Of a stretch of DNA of 64,000 nucleotides, positions 35,225 to 47,412 are shown piece by piece. The notes under the pieces were generated by a model that saw only the letters and a list, made by a program, of their open reading frames with translations, had not been told where the DNA came from and made no database searches. The translations under genes were made by a program, and so were the position numbers. The DNA is from Thalassoglobus sp. JC818 (GTDB lineage: Bacteria; Planctomycetota; Planctomycetia; Planctomycetales; Planctomycetaceae), in NCBI RefSeq assembly GCF_040717535.1, contig NZ_JBFEFI010000006.1:418709-482708 (forward strand). Direction: 5' to 3'. Position 1 is the stretch's first letter. Each line of letters opens with the position of its first letter.

Positions 35225-36200
35225 AAGTACGGTCGGACACGCGATGACAACCAAAGCAACGCACTCCGACACTGAACTGCGCGAAGAATTTCGCCTTGTC
35301 CAGAGTCGACTGAACTCCATCTTGAAAGGCAAACCTGAAGTCGTCGAGCGAGTTCTCGTCTGCTTGTTGGCACGTGGGCACCTCTTGCTGGAAGACAAGC
35401 CGGGACTCGGAAAAACAACTCTCGCCAAAGCACTGGCAACGGCCATTGGGGGTTCATGCTCGCGCGTTCAATGTACTCCCGACCTGTTGCCCGGCGACAT
35501 CACCGGGTTCAGTATTTTTAATCAGCGGAGTCATGAGTTCGAATTCCATAAAGGCCCCGTCTTTGCCGACGTTCTACTCGCCGACGAAATTAACCGGGCG
35601 ACTCCACGAACACAAAGTGCTCTTCTGGAAGCGATGGCCGAGCGACAGGTGACTGTCGACGCAGAATGCCATCAGCTCTCTGAACAGTTTTTCGTGATGG
35701 CGACTCAAAATCCCATCGATCAACACGGAACCTATCCACTTCCGGAAGCTCAGCTTGATCGCTTCGCGATGAAATTAAGCGTCGGCTACCCGGCTCGCCT
35801 TGATGAACTCGGAATGCTGCAAGCAGCCACCGGTTCAAAGAGCAAGAGTCTCGATCAAAGCTCATCGATCCTGTCCAGCGAATCGCTGGCACAGGCACAA
35901 GAAACCGTCGAAGCGATATATGTCGACGAATGCATTCAGAACTATCTGCTGGACTTCGGTGAACTGAGCCGAAACCATCCTCGCATCCATCTTGGGCTCA
36001 GCCCCCGAGGGCTACTCATCTGGCAACGGACATGTCAAGCATTGGCGTTCTTGCGTGACCGTGACTTCGTCACCCCGGACGATGTTCAGGAAACTGCTGA
36101 GCCCGTGCTGAGTGTTCGACTTGGCGTCGAGCACAGCAACTCCAGAGTCCTTATCCACGAATTGACGGAATCAGTCGAGGTTCCTGGTGGATTTGATTGA
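35202..36200 (+). CDS. MoxR-family AAA+ ATPase
   Basis: This 332-residue ATPase carries Walker A (DKPGLGKTTLAKAL, Lys71), Walker B (LLADEINRA), sensor 1 (MATQNPID) and the MoxR-typical QLDRFAMKLSVGYP, followed by the C-terminal lid domain. MoxR ATPases act as chaperones that assemble or activate VWA/DUF58-type partners. Here it is the last gene of a DUF58, transglutaminase-like, MoxR operon, whereas in most bacteria MoxR comes first. ATG 35202 overlaps the preceding gene by 23 bases; ATG 35244 is a possible alternative. The 227 bases after it hold no gene. Confidence 0.95.
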   Translation: MVNFLENESTVGHAMTTKATHSDTELREEFRLVQSRLNSILKGKPEVVERVLVCLLARGHLLLEDKPGLGKTTLAKALATAIGGSCSRVQCTPDLLPGDITGFSIFNQRSHEFEFHKGPVFADVLLADEINRATPRTQSALLEAMAERQVTVDAECHQLSEQFFVMATQNPIDQHGTYPLPEAQLDRFAMKLSVGYPARLDELGMLQAATGSKSKSLDQSSSILSSESLAQAQETVEAIYVDECIQNYLLDFGELSRNHPRIHLGLSPRGLLIWQRTCQALAFLRDRDFVTPDDVQETAEPVLSVRLGVEHSNSRVLIHELTESVEVPGGFD

Positions 36201-36427
36201 TGCAATTCGCTTTCACCTGTACACGAATCAATAAAAGTGGCAATAAGTAACGTGTTTTGATCGCTCGCGGAGAGTGGTTCAGTATCGATCCTGCATTCAA
36301 AGACCCAGTTCTGTCTTCATCCTGATTCGCTCTACATATTGACGTGTTCTCGCTTCATCAGCCCTGCCACTTGTTGGCTCGAAACAATGAAATGAAGTTG
36401 AGTCGGTCCTGTCAGAAAGACACCCCA

Positions 36428-36931
36428 ATGTCCTCGCATCCAACGGTATCCAGCCGTTTTCTCAGGCTTCAGCGCCTCGCGGTCGTACTCATGATTTCTG
36501 CATGCTTCGGGTGCAGCGACAGTGAGACCGAAGAGCACCTCGAGCACGTGATCCCCGCTCACAAACCCAAGAACTTTGCAGAGGCTGTGTCGGAATTGAA
36601 TTCGCGAGAGGCAGCGTTTTTCGACGGATCAGCATCCGACGAGATGAAACAGGAAATGATCGACATCATTGTCTGGCTTCCTGAACTCGCGGCAGACAGC
36701 GACCTCAGACGTGACAACTGGGAAACGGTCCAAAAGACCAGCCAGGAACTCAGCAAAATTGCAGCCTCTCCATCCTCTGAGCAACCACCTGAGAGTTGGA
36801 ACAGTCATCTCGACGAACTCGAAGCCATCGTTCCATTTTCGGATTTGTCACACCCGGGCGCTAATCCTCAACAAGTCGAAGATTCCCAAACTTCCGAACC
36901 GACCGTAGCTGGAGAACAACAGAATGGCTGA
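36428..36931 (+). CDS. Small lipoprotein upstream of a permease
   Basis: The 167-residue product has a lipoprotein signal: RLAVVLMISAC with Cys26 (lipobox I-S-A-C), and a second Cys at 29. The mature part is acidic and helical (NFAEAVSELNSREAAFFDG, WETVQKTSQELSKIAA) with a low-complexity Ser/Pro/Glu tail. No family was recognised. The frame is open upstream to 36344, but ATG 36428 starts just before the signal. Its end overlaps the permease start by 8 bases, so the two are translated together; it may be a periplasmic accessory to that transporter. Confidence 0.75.
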   Translation: MSSHPTVSSRFLRLQRLAVVLMISACFGCSDSETEEHLEHVIPAHKPKNFAEAVSELNSREAAFFDGSASDEMKQEMIDIIVWLPELAADSDLRRDNWETVQKTSQELSKIAASPSSEQPPESWNSHLDELEAIVPFSDLSHPGANPQQVEDSQTSEPTVAGEQQNG

Positions 36932-38504
36932 AACACTCATCTGGAGTTTTCTGCTCCGGTTCCTGCAATCGTTGTTCAGCGCTGCTCCGTTCATTCTTGC
37001 TGGCCTGATTATCGCCGGAGTCTTTCGACGACTCATGGGACGCGACCTGACAGTTCGCATGTTTGGAGACAACTCGCGACGGTCGTTGGTGCAGGCATGG
37101 GGCATCGGGATGCTGCTTCCAATTTGCTCGCTGGGTGTCATTCCAGTGATTCGCGAATTGCGTCGCACAGGCTTGAAAGGCGGAACGATTCTGGCTTTCG
37201 CCATGTCAGCTCCGTTGTTCAATCCCCTATCCGTTTTATACGGACTGACACTCTCGGAACCCTGGGCCATTATCACGTTCGCATTCTGTTCGCTGCTCGT
37301 GGTGACCGGAGTCGGATTCGTCTGGGATCGAATTTTCCCTGACAGCGGCAACACCAAACCGCCTCCAGCGGAAGTCGCGTTTGGATTGAAGAGAATGCTC
37401 TCGATCGCCGTTGCAGCTGGTCGAGAAGCGGGAGGAGTTTCGGCGATCTTCATTCTCATCGGCTTGATTGGAGTCGCCATGTTGGGAGTGATCATCCCTG
37501 CTGGTGGCTTGCAGCACGCGATGAACGGAGACAATCCCTTCGCTCCGCTGACCATGTCCGGAGTTGCTGTCCCCGTCTATGCCACTCCGATGCTCGCCAT
37601 GAGCCAGTTGGGAATGATGTTCCAGCACGCCAATTCCCCGGGTGCAGCCTTCGTGTTGCTGGTCCTCGGGGCAGGTATGAATCTCGGGCTGGCTGCCTGG
37701 ATGTGGCGGCAATACGGGCTCAAGAAGTGTGGAGTCTGGTTCGCACTCTTACTGGCGATCGTTCTCGGTCTGGCGTACGGAGTCGACCGTCCGCTCTACC
37801 CACACGAAATCGATGCTGCCGACCATACTCACGCGTTCGACATTTATTGCCGGCCATTTCACGGTGTCGTCCCGAATGCCTCACAGGTTGTAATCGAAAA
37901 ACTCAAACGTGACATCCAACCTTACGAGCTGTATGCCAGCATTGCCTTAGGGGCTGTCGTTCTGTTTGGCCTAATCCTCAACCTATTTGATCGAAACTGC
38001 CGCATCGAGGCTTGGCTTGAGAAGCAACAGGAGACGGCCGAACCGAGCCGTTTCGATATCATCGTCCCTGCTCCAGTCCTCGGCGGACTTTTTCTCGTTG
38101 GCCTTGTTTTCGCCAGCATCCTGGGGTGCTACGCCTACTACCCGCCCCCCGGAGAAGTTCTCGAAGAGATGAACATCGCCAAAGCGGAAGCCCTTGGAGC
38201 AGCCCTCGTCGGAGACGAAGTTCACTCCAAGTACTGGATTGATATCTACCAAGATTGGAGCCGAAAACTTGAGGTCGGAGTTTACCTGCGAGATTGGAAA
38301 CTGAGCGACTACCACCGCATCAAGTCTCGAATTCTCCGCGAGCAACTTGAGTTACTGAAACATGAGGTTGAACACTACAACGAGGACAAAGAGCACGGTG
38401 ACAACCATGCTGAGTACGAAGACACCGCTGAGATTCGCGAGTTGGTCTCAAAAGTGAACATCAGCCAGGTCCGGCTCAAAACCGCATTTCTCGACGAACG
38501 TTAA
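36924..38504 (+). CDS. DUF318/ArsP-type permease
   Basis: A 526-residue membrane protein with about ten helices. The first half is typical of the DUF318 permease family: FSAAPFILAGLIIAGVF, the re-entrant PICSLGVIPVIRELRRTG, and FAMSAPLFNPLSVLYGL repeated in spirit near 205 (MSGVAVPVYATPMLA). Such proteins export small molecules; ArsP exports methylated arsenicals, others are uncharacterised. Unusual here is a long C-terminal extension (about 400-526), which carries one membrane helix and then a charged helical tail (EEMNIAKAEALGAAL to the end). This may be a regulatory or metal-sensing part. Translation is coupled with the lipoprotein gene. Confidence 0.85.
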   Translation: MAETLIWSFLLRFLQSLFSAAPFILAGLIIAGVFRRLMGRDLTVRMFGDNSRRSLVQAWGIGMLLPICSLGVIPVIRELRRTGLKGGTILAFAMSAPLFNPLSVLYGLTLSEPWAIITFAFCSLLVVTGVGFVWDRIFPDSGNTKPPPAEVAFGLKRMLSIAVAAGREAGGVSAIFILIGLIGVAMLGVIIPAGGLQHAMNGDNPFAPLTMSGVAVPVYATPMLAMSQLGMMFQHANSPGAAFVLLVLGAGMNLGLAAWMWRQYGLKKCGVWFALLLAIVLGLAYGVDRPLYPHEIDAADHTHAFDIYCRPFHGVVPNASQVVIEKLKRDIQPYELYASIALGAVVLFGLILNLFDRNCRIEAWLEKQQETAEPSRFDIIVPAPVLGGLFLVGLVFASILGCYAYYPPPGEVLEEMNIAKAEALGAALVGDEVHSKYWIDIYQDWSRKLEVGVYLRDWKLSDYHRIKSRILREQLELLKHEVEHYNEDKEHGDNHAEYEDTAEIRELVSKVNISQVRLKTAFLDER

Positions 38505-38509
38505 GGGTT

Positions 38510-39229
38510 TCAATTAGGATCTGCTGTCGCCCAGATGTTTGCAAAGAGGTTTCCGTCGTGACGATTGAACCCCATTCCCGCCTGCAATGAAGGAAGCCAT
38601 AGCATTTCGGCTTGATCAAGCTGCGCATATGCTTCCTGCACTCGCCATTGTGCCAATCCGACTGCCGGATGCTGTCCGCCAACCATCGAAAGTGCGGCCG
38701 GAAGGTTCATGTTCACTACGTCGAGCGTCGGCTCGACTTGCGGCATCGTGCGCAACCTTCGATCTTCAAGGACTTTATCTCCACCACCCACAGTTTCACT
38801 GGCAACGATCACGTTCGGTCCGACCGGTCGCTCTCCGATGAGCTTGGGCCGATATTCTCTTCCGTCGAGAACCAGTGTTCCGCCGTAATCGACGCTTCCT
38901 CGCGAGTTCCGCTTGTGTGCGACGGTCCGAATTGAAGAGGGTGACTCGTTCGACTCTTGGATGGTGTTGGGCGACCTTCGGATGAGAAATGTTTCGGCCT
39001 CGGTCGTGGAAATCCTCGTATTTGATACCTTGAACTGGTCAAGTTCGGATGTCCTCACGGGCTCGGAATACTCGGCATTCGCTGCGAAATAGTCCGATTG
39101 AGTGCAATACCTGGCTGCGATGGCCGATTGCTGGCGAACGAGTAGTTCTGGACACATCCTACCGTGAAAACGAGATTGATCAGCCAAACAATTCGACAGA
39201 TCGCTGCTCCTCACTGAAATGCGTCTCAT
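38510..39229 (-). pseudogene. Truncated TolC-family outer-membrane efflux gene
   Basis: About 239 codons remain. The last 65 residues (MNLPAALSMVGGQHPAVGLAQ, EAYAQLDQAEMLWLPSLQAGMGFNRHDGNL) match the start of the TolC helical-barrel domain as found in planctomycete efflux proteins. The frame then stops at 38510 after 15 unrelated residues, six bases from the permease stop on the other strand. A full TolC protein has another 350 or more residues, so the gene has lost its 3' part. The N-terminal 160 residues are polar and lack a signal peptide. A frame extension to 39316 runs into the 105-bp repeat. It faces away from the intact RND pump genes and is likely the broken remains of its outer-membrane partner. 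Confidence 0.75.
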
Positions 39230-39273
39230 CAGACAGGTCCGGTCGAACCGCCTGAAACAATGGCACTGATTTT

Positions 39274-39378
39274 TAGAGCATTTTCTGATTTTGTGTGCAC
39301 GATCTCGCACGAGCAAACACAGCCTTTTAACTTACGAAACAGTGCAAGCGAGTGCACAGGAAGGAGCAACTTGCTCTA
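39274..39378 (-). repeat. 105-bp structured repeat, copy B (inverted partner at 22900-23004)
   Basis: This segment is the reverse complement of 22900-23004, with about 8 mismatches in 105 bases and no gaps. Its ends are perfect 7-base inverted repeats (TAGAGCA / TGCTCTA). Internal hairpins are GTGCA-N6-TGCAC and a CTCG/CGAG stem. No open frame of its own is convincing. It lies in the intergenic spacer between the broken tolC gene and the RND operon; the other bases of this spacer (39230-39557) show no gene. Confidence 0.85.
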
Positions 39379-39557
39379 GTTCGGCCATTCGCGTGTCGAT
39401 TCGCGCATGCGTCGTTGAATGATTAGCGGATTCTAATCCCCAGCTCATCGCGAAGGGTTCCGCCCCAGCTTATACTGTCGAAAAAAACTAGCGAGACTTC
39501 GGCCCTTCTTTCGGTAGTGAAAGCTTGGTCAACGTCGCTTAGAGGAGACCTCCGCAC

Positions 39558-40892
39558 ATGATGCGATCTGCTTTTCGTGCTTACGGCAAATTCGCCATCT
39601 TGCTCATCGTTTCAATTGGGATTTCCAGCTGCGCGAACCAACAGCCAAGTCCGCAGAGAGCCGAGAAGCAGGAATCGATCCCAGTCAAATTGGTTTCTGC
39701 TTCGGAAACGAAAGTTCAGCGTACAACGACACAGCCTGCCACGGTGCATCCGTACTATCGGGCTGAGGTGCGTGCCAAGGTTTCAGGCTATGTCGGTGAA
39801 GTGAAGGCGGACATCGGAGACGTTGTCGAAGCAGGCGCAACCCTGGCGGTCATTAATGTGCCAGAGATGCGCAAACAAAGAGAAATCATCGAAGCCCGAA
39901 TCACTCGTTTTGAATCTGAAGAAGCCCGAGCTCAGGCAGGCGTTCAACTGGCTGAGGCCAACGTTCGATCAGCGGAAGCCAAACTCGCTCAAGCCAAGTC
40001 CGAAATGAATCGCGCGGACGCTTCGCTGGCTGCAATGGAAGCGGAATTCAACCGAACTCAAGATCTTGTGCAGCGTCAGTCGCTAGAAAGTCGCGTGCTG
40101 GATGAAGTTCGAAAGAAGCGGGATTCAGAACGAGCCAACAAAGAAGCCACAGCTTCGGCAATCAACTCCGCCGAAGCAGACGTCGCAGTCGCTCAGGCAC
40201 AGTTGACCTCGGCTCAAGCGGATCTCAAAGCGGATGAAGCCGAGACTGCCATCGCTCAACGGCAGCTTGAAGAAATTGATGTTCTGATTGACTACTCCAC
40301 TCTCAAAGCTCCATTCGCTGGGGTTGTGACTCAACGACACGTTGATCCCGGAGATCTCGTGCGGGAGACAAGTGAAGTCGGCAGCGGTAAGCCTCTATTT
40401 GTCGTCAGTCAAATGGAGACCGTTCGCATTCAGATTCCCGTTCCGGAGGTCGACGCCGCTCTGATTCGACGAGGCGATTCCATTACTCTCCGATTCCCAT
40501 CGTTCCCCGACGAAGAGCCAATGACTGCCAGCGTGACACGACTCGCAGGAGACCTTGATCCGAGCACGCGTACGATGTTGGTCGAAGCTGAAGTCGAGAA
40601 CTCCGACGGTAAATTGATTCCGGGGATGTTCGGAGAAGCATCGATTTCACTCTCGACAAAAATCGCTGCGACCATGTTACCCGCTCGCGCTGTGCGGTTT
40701 TCGGAGACGGGCGAAGCCTACGTTTACATCGTCGAAGGTGACTCCACCGTTTCCGTCTCTCCGGTTGAAACCGGTCTGGACGATGGACTTTCCATTCAGA
40801 TCGTGGCTGGACTCGCTCCGGGTCAACAAGTCATCGACGCCCACCTGAAGCGATTCACTGACGGCGAGAAAGTCGTTCCTCTGAGTCGCTAA
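39558..40892 (+). CDS. RND efflux periplasmic adaptor (membrane fusion lipoprotein)
   Basis: The 444-residue protein is a lipoprotein (LLIVSIGISSC, lipid Cys25) with the adaptor layout: biotinyl-lipoyl half (AEVRAKVSGYVGEVKADIGD), a long alpha-helical hairpin at about 115-240 rich in Ala/Glu heptads, the second lipoyl half (YSTLKAPFAGVVTQRHVDPGDLV), then beta-barrel and membrane-proximal domains. It links an inner-membrane RND pump to a TolC-type channel. A strong ribosome-binding site (AGAGGAGACC) precedes ATG 39558. The pump gene follows after 180 bases without a visible terminator. The only TolC-like gene nearby is truncated, so the channel must be supplied from elsewhere. Confidence 0.95.
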   Translation: MMRSAFRAYGKFAILLIVSIGISSCANQQPSPQRAEKQESIPVKLVSASETKVQRTTTQPATVHPYYRAEVRAKVSGYVGEVKADIGDVVEAGATLAVINVPEMRKQREIIEARITRFESEEARAQAGVQLAEANVRSAEAKLAQAKSEMNRADASLAAMEAEFNRTQDLVQRQSLESRVLDEVRKKRDSERANKEATASAINSAEADVAVAQAQLTSAQADLKADEAETAIAQRQLEEIDVLIDYSTLKAPFAGVVTQRHVDPGDLVRETSEVGSGKPLFVVSQMETVRIQIPVPEVDAALIRRGDSITLRFPSFPDEEPMTASVTRLAGDLDPSTRTMLVEAEVENSDGKLIPGMFGEASISLSTKIAATMLPARAVRFSETGEAYVYIVEGDSTVSVSPVETGLDDGLSIQIVAGLAPGQQVIDAHLKRFTDGEKVVPLSR

Positions 40893-41072
40893 ACATGTTG
40901 TTCCTGCCTGTGCACCCACTTGAAAAATTCGACACTCTTTGCGTTCACTTCGACACATCAGGTTTCGAATTCCCAAGTTCAATGAGTGCTCTCACCTTCG
41001 CAACATAGATCCAATCAGTCGCTCCGGTTCGAGATGAAACAGAAAGCGCACTGGCCATAGATAGAGAGTTCG

Positions 41073-44218
<3,146 letters not shown>

Positions 44219-44219
<1 letters not shown>

Positions 44220-45532
44220 TGGCTGACGCGTCGGCACAAAGCAGACTCAATCGCGAGGTTGGTCTCGTCGGAGCGATGATGATGGGACTCGGCTCCATCA
44301 TTGGCACCGGTGTTTTCGTGAGTATCGGCATCGCCGCAGGAGTGACTGGTCCGTCCGTCATTCTGGCAATCATCGTCGGTGGATTTGTCGCCACTTTCAA
44401 TGGGTTGAGCAGCGCCCAGCTTGCCGCAAATCACCCAGTCAGCGGCGGCACGTACGAGTACGGCTATCGCTGGCTAAACCCAGCTCTTGGATTCACCGCT
44501 GGCTGGATGTTCTTATGCGCCAAGAGTGCATCAGCTGCGACAGCTGCCTTGGGGTTTTCCGGCTACGCGCTAAATCTGTTCGAGCTAGATCCGTCGACAT
44601 TGACCGCCCCGGTGGCTGTTGGGGTTGTGGTCGTCATGACACTGCTCGTGCTCGGCGGGATCAAGCGATCCAACTGGACGAACATCGCCATTGTCTCTCT
44701 GACTCTTGCTTCACTTGCCTATTTCATCTTGGCAGGGATGCCGACCGCCATGAAGAACGGAACAGAAAATCTCTCACCGTTCTTTCAGCCAAACGACTTA
44801 AGACGGGCATTCAGCGGCTTTTTCGAAGCCTGTGCGTTGATGTTCGTGGCTTATACAGGTTACGGACGCATCGCCACGCTGGGTGAGGAAGTGGTCAATC
44901 CTCGCTATACAATTCCTAGGGCGATGATCATCACTCTGGTTGTGACGTCGATGCTTTACGCAGCAGTCGGTGTGATTGGTATCGCATCGAGTGGGTCGAA
45001 GCTTCTCGCAGATGCCACGACCGAAAAAGCAGCTCCCCTGGTCGTTGTCGCCCGAGAATTCGATTCGGTAACTGCGGAGAAAGTGATTGCCGTGGGAGCG
45101 GTTACTGCAATGCTCGGCGTGCTGCTCAACCTCATTCTGGGACTGTCACGCGTCGCGCTGGCGATGGGGAGGCGTGGTGATCTGCCGCATGCTCTGGGAC
45201 GCCTGAATCAATCACAATCGACTCCAACCGTGGCTGTGACCGTCGTCGGAACCGGAATTGCCCTGCTTTCGTTGATCGGCGACGTGAAGACAACTTGGTC
45301 CTTCAGCGCGTTCACCGTTCTTGTCTATTACGCCCTGACAAATCTCGCTGCCATTCAGCTCTCTGCTGAAGAACGACTCTTCCCGAAGTTCATTCCCTGG
45401 CTGGGTCTCATCTCTTGCTTATCGCTGGCTTTCTGGGTCGAGCCATACATCTGGATTGCGGGAGTGGCCCTCATCGCTGGCGGACTCGTCTTTCAGTTCA
45501 TCATGCGACAACTGGCTCGTCGCGGCTCTTGA
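44219..45532 (+). CDS. APC-family amino-acid permease
   Basis: A 437-residue transporter with about twelve membrane helices. The first helix has the family signature GLGSIIGTGVFVSIG, where the helix break binds the amino-acid backbone. It is followed by SGGTYEYGYRWLNPALGFTAG and, later, EEVVNPRYTIPRAM, also typical of APC carriers. It would import or exchange amino acids or amines across the inner membrane. It begins one base inside the RND stop codon (TGATG), so the two are translationally coupled, an unusual pairing of an efflux pump and an amino-acid carrier. The substrate cannot be read. Confidence 0.92.
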
Positions 45533-45534
45533 AT

Positions 45535-46314
45535 TCAGGTCCGTTGAGGTCCTGGGAAGAATGCATTGGTTCGCCGTGCGTATTCCGCGTACTCGGGTTT
45601 GTCTTGACTCAACGACTTCTCCAGAAGTCGAACACCTGAGATTTGCATTAGAAAAATCGACATCACAATGGGGCCGATGGCAGTCCAGTAGTTCTCCCCA
45701 TGAGCGATCGCGATTAAATAGATCCCCCACCACACGCAGAAGTCTCCGAAGTAGTTAGGGTGGCGTGTGTACTTCCACAGTCCGCTCTGAAGCACTTTTC
45801 CCTCGTTCTCAGGATTGGAACGAAAGCGTGCAAGTTGCCAGTCGCCAATCGATTCGAAGGACAATCCAATTCCCCAAAGCATCAAACCCGCAATCGTCAA
45901 CAGAGTCCAGCCAGCTTGATGATTCGCAATTCCTGCCTGCAGGGGTAAAGACACCACCCACATGACCACGCCTTGCAGCAGAAAAACGGTGAACAGGCTC
46001 TGCCACCAGAACGACTCACCTCGAGAATTTCGCATCGACACATAACGCTTGTCTTCCGGTTGCCCACTATTTCGCCAGACCAAATAGAGTGTCAGTCGCA
46101 CTCCCCAAATGGTCGTTAAGCAGGGCAAGAGCAGTTGGGTTGTCGAATAAGTCGACACTGACAGCCCGTACGTGATCCAGCCAACGATGACAAATCCCAT
46201 CCCCCAAACAAAATCAACAATGCTGACATTCCGCAACGGAATACTCACGATCCATGTCGCCAGCATCAAAATCCCGATGGCAGCAGCGTTCCAAACCAAG
46301 GTCTCTCCGAGCAT
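45535..46314 (-). CDS. DUF1295 membrane protein (steroid 5-alpha-reductase/ICMT-like fold)
   Basis: The 259-residue protein has about seven membrane helices and ends with the conserved C-terminal motif of the family, LWKYTRHPNYFGDFCVWWG, followed by GVRLLEKSLSQDKPEYAEY. Such proteins share the fold of isoprenylcysteine methyltransferases and steroid 5-alpha reductases and may reduce or methylate lipids. It is the last gene of the lipid operon at 45.5-50.8 kb and starts 3 bases after the stop of the CFA-synthase-like gene. DUF1295 with CFA synthases, DUF1365 and an amine-oxidase-like protein is a recurrent bacterial gene group. Confidence 0.9.
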   Translation of the reverse strand: MLGETLVWNAAAIGILMLATWIVSIPLRNVSIVDFVWGMGFVIVGWITYGLSVSTYSTTQLLLPCLTTIWGVRLTLYLVWRNSGQPEDKRYVSMRNSRGESFWWQSLFTVFLLQGVVMWVVSLPLQAGIANHQAGWTLLTIAGLMLWGIGLSFESIGDWQLARFRSNPENEGKVLQSGLWKYTRHPNYFGDFCVWWGIYLIAIAHGENYWTAIGPIVMSIFLMQISGVRLLEKSLSQDKPEYAEYARRTNAFFPGPQRT

Positions 46315-46317
46315 GAC

Positions 46318-47370
46318 TTACGACTCCTGGTTTCGAAATAGATAGTGGCAAACTTTCCATTCATTCCCATCGCGGTAACCGAAGAGTTCCGCACAGGCCA
46401 TGAAGAAAATTCTCCATCGCTGGAACCAGATTCGCGATTGCTCTTTGCCGTAAGCCTCATCAAAGATTGAGAGAATGTGACCTTTGTTCTCATCCATCGA
46501 TTGAAGCCAGGCATTGCTGGTCTTTTCGTAATTTCGTCCGTTCCAACTCCACCTGTTCATAAGTTTCAGATCGTCCTGGTAATTCAGAAACAGGTCTTCG
46601 CTGGGCATCATCCCTCCGGAAAAGAAGAACCGAGTCATCCAGTCTTGCGGACCTTGATCTTCGAAAAAGTAAGATTGTTGTTTGTGTGCGAAAACGTGGA
46701 CAAACAATAACCCGTCCGGTTTCAACCAGTGATGAATTCGTCGAAACAACTCTCTGTGATTTCGTACATGTTCAAACATCTCAACTGAGACAACACGGTC
46801 AAACCGATCATGGGGAGCGAAGTTGTTGATGTCCTCAGTCATCACTTTAATGTTCTCCAAGCCTCGCGCTTTCGCTTGCGATTCGATGAATCGTTTTTGG
46901 CTCGACGAGTTCGAAACAGCGGTCACCTGCGACTTCGGGAAGCGCTCGGCCATCCACAGCGAAAGCGAACCCCATCCGCAACCAAGGTCGAGGATTGAAT
47001 GCCCATCTTTCAACTCCGCACGTTGACAGCTTATCGACAATGCCGACTCTTCTGCCTGCCGAAGTGAAGTTGCCCCATCTTCCCAATGACAACAACTGTA
47101 TTTCAGGTGAGGCCCGAGCACGTATTGAAAGAACTCAGCAGGAACTTCGTAATGCTGATCGTTGGCCTCCTCAGTCGCTAAAGCGATCGGTGAACTTGCA
47201 CACTCTTGAAGAAAGGTAGTCTGTGGGGACTCATCTTCATTGCCTGAGGAGTGCATCTTCTGAAGACGTTTCGAAAGCAGCGAGCGAATCCCCAAGCGGA
47301 TGAGCTGATCCGAAATCCAACCATATTCCGCTGCAGAGAGTACAGATTTCGTTATTCCTGCATATGACAT
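46318..47370 (-). CDS. Cyclopropane-fatty-acid-synthase-like SAM methyltransferase (second copy)
   Basis: A 350-residue class I methyltransferase. Motif I is SILDLGCGWGSLSLWMAERFP (about residues 137-157 of the product), preceded by the CFA-type NDQHYEVPAEFFQYVLGPHLKYSCCHW and followed by VVSVEMFEHVRNHRELF. It differs strongly from the neighbouring CFA synthase and lacks its N-terminal domain, so it probably carries out a different methyl transfer on unsaturated acyl chains. ATG 47370 is preferred to the frame's first possible start at 47409. It lies 42 bases after the other CFA gene in the same operon. Confidence 0.88.
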   Translation of the reverse strand: MSYAGITKSVLSAAEYGWISDQLIRLGIRSLLSKRLQKMHSSGNEDESPQTTFLQECASSPIALATEEANDQHYEVPAEFFQYVLGPHLKYSCCHWEDGATSLRQAEESALSISCQRAELKDGHSILDLGCGWGSLSLWMAERFPKSQVTAVSNSSSQKRFIESQAKARGLENIKVMTEDINNFAPHDRFDRVVSVEMFEHVRNHRELFRRIHHWLKPDGLLFVHVFAHKQQSYFFEDQGPQDWMTRFFFSGGMMPSEDLFLNYQDDLKLMNRWSWNGRNYEKTSNAWLQSMDENKGHILSIFDEAYGKEQSRIWFQRWRIFFMACAELFGYRDGNEWKVCHYLFRNQES

Positions 47371-47412
47371 TAGAGTCTGCCATCCTTCTTTTATCTTGCA
47401 CAAGCACAATGT

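Noticed and set aside
36848..37555. 235-codon minus-strand frame opposite the permease
   Set aside because: It overlaps the conserved transmembrane half of the DUF318 protein and shows Pro/Arg-rich shadow composition.
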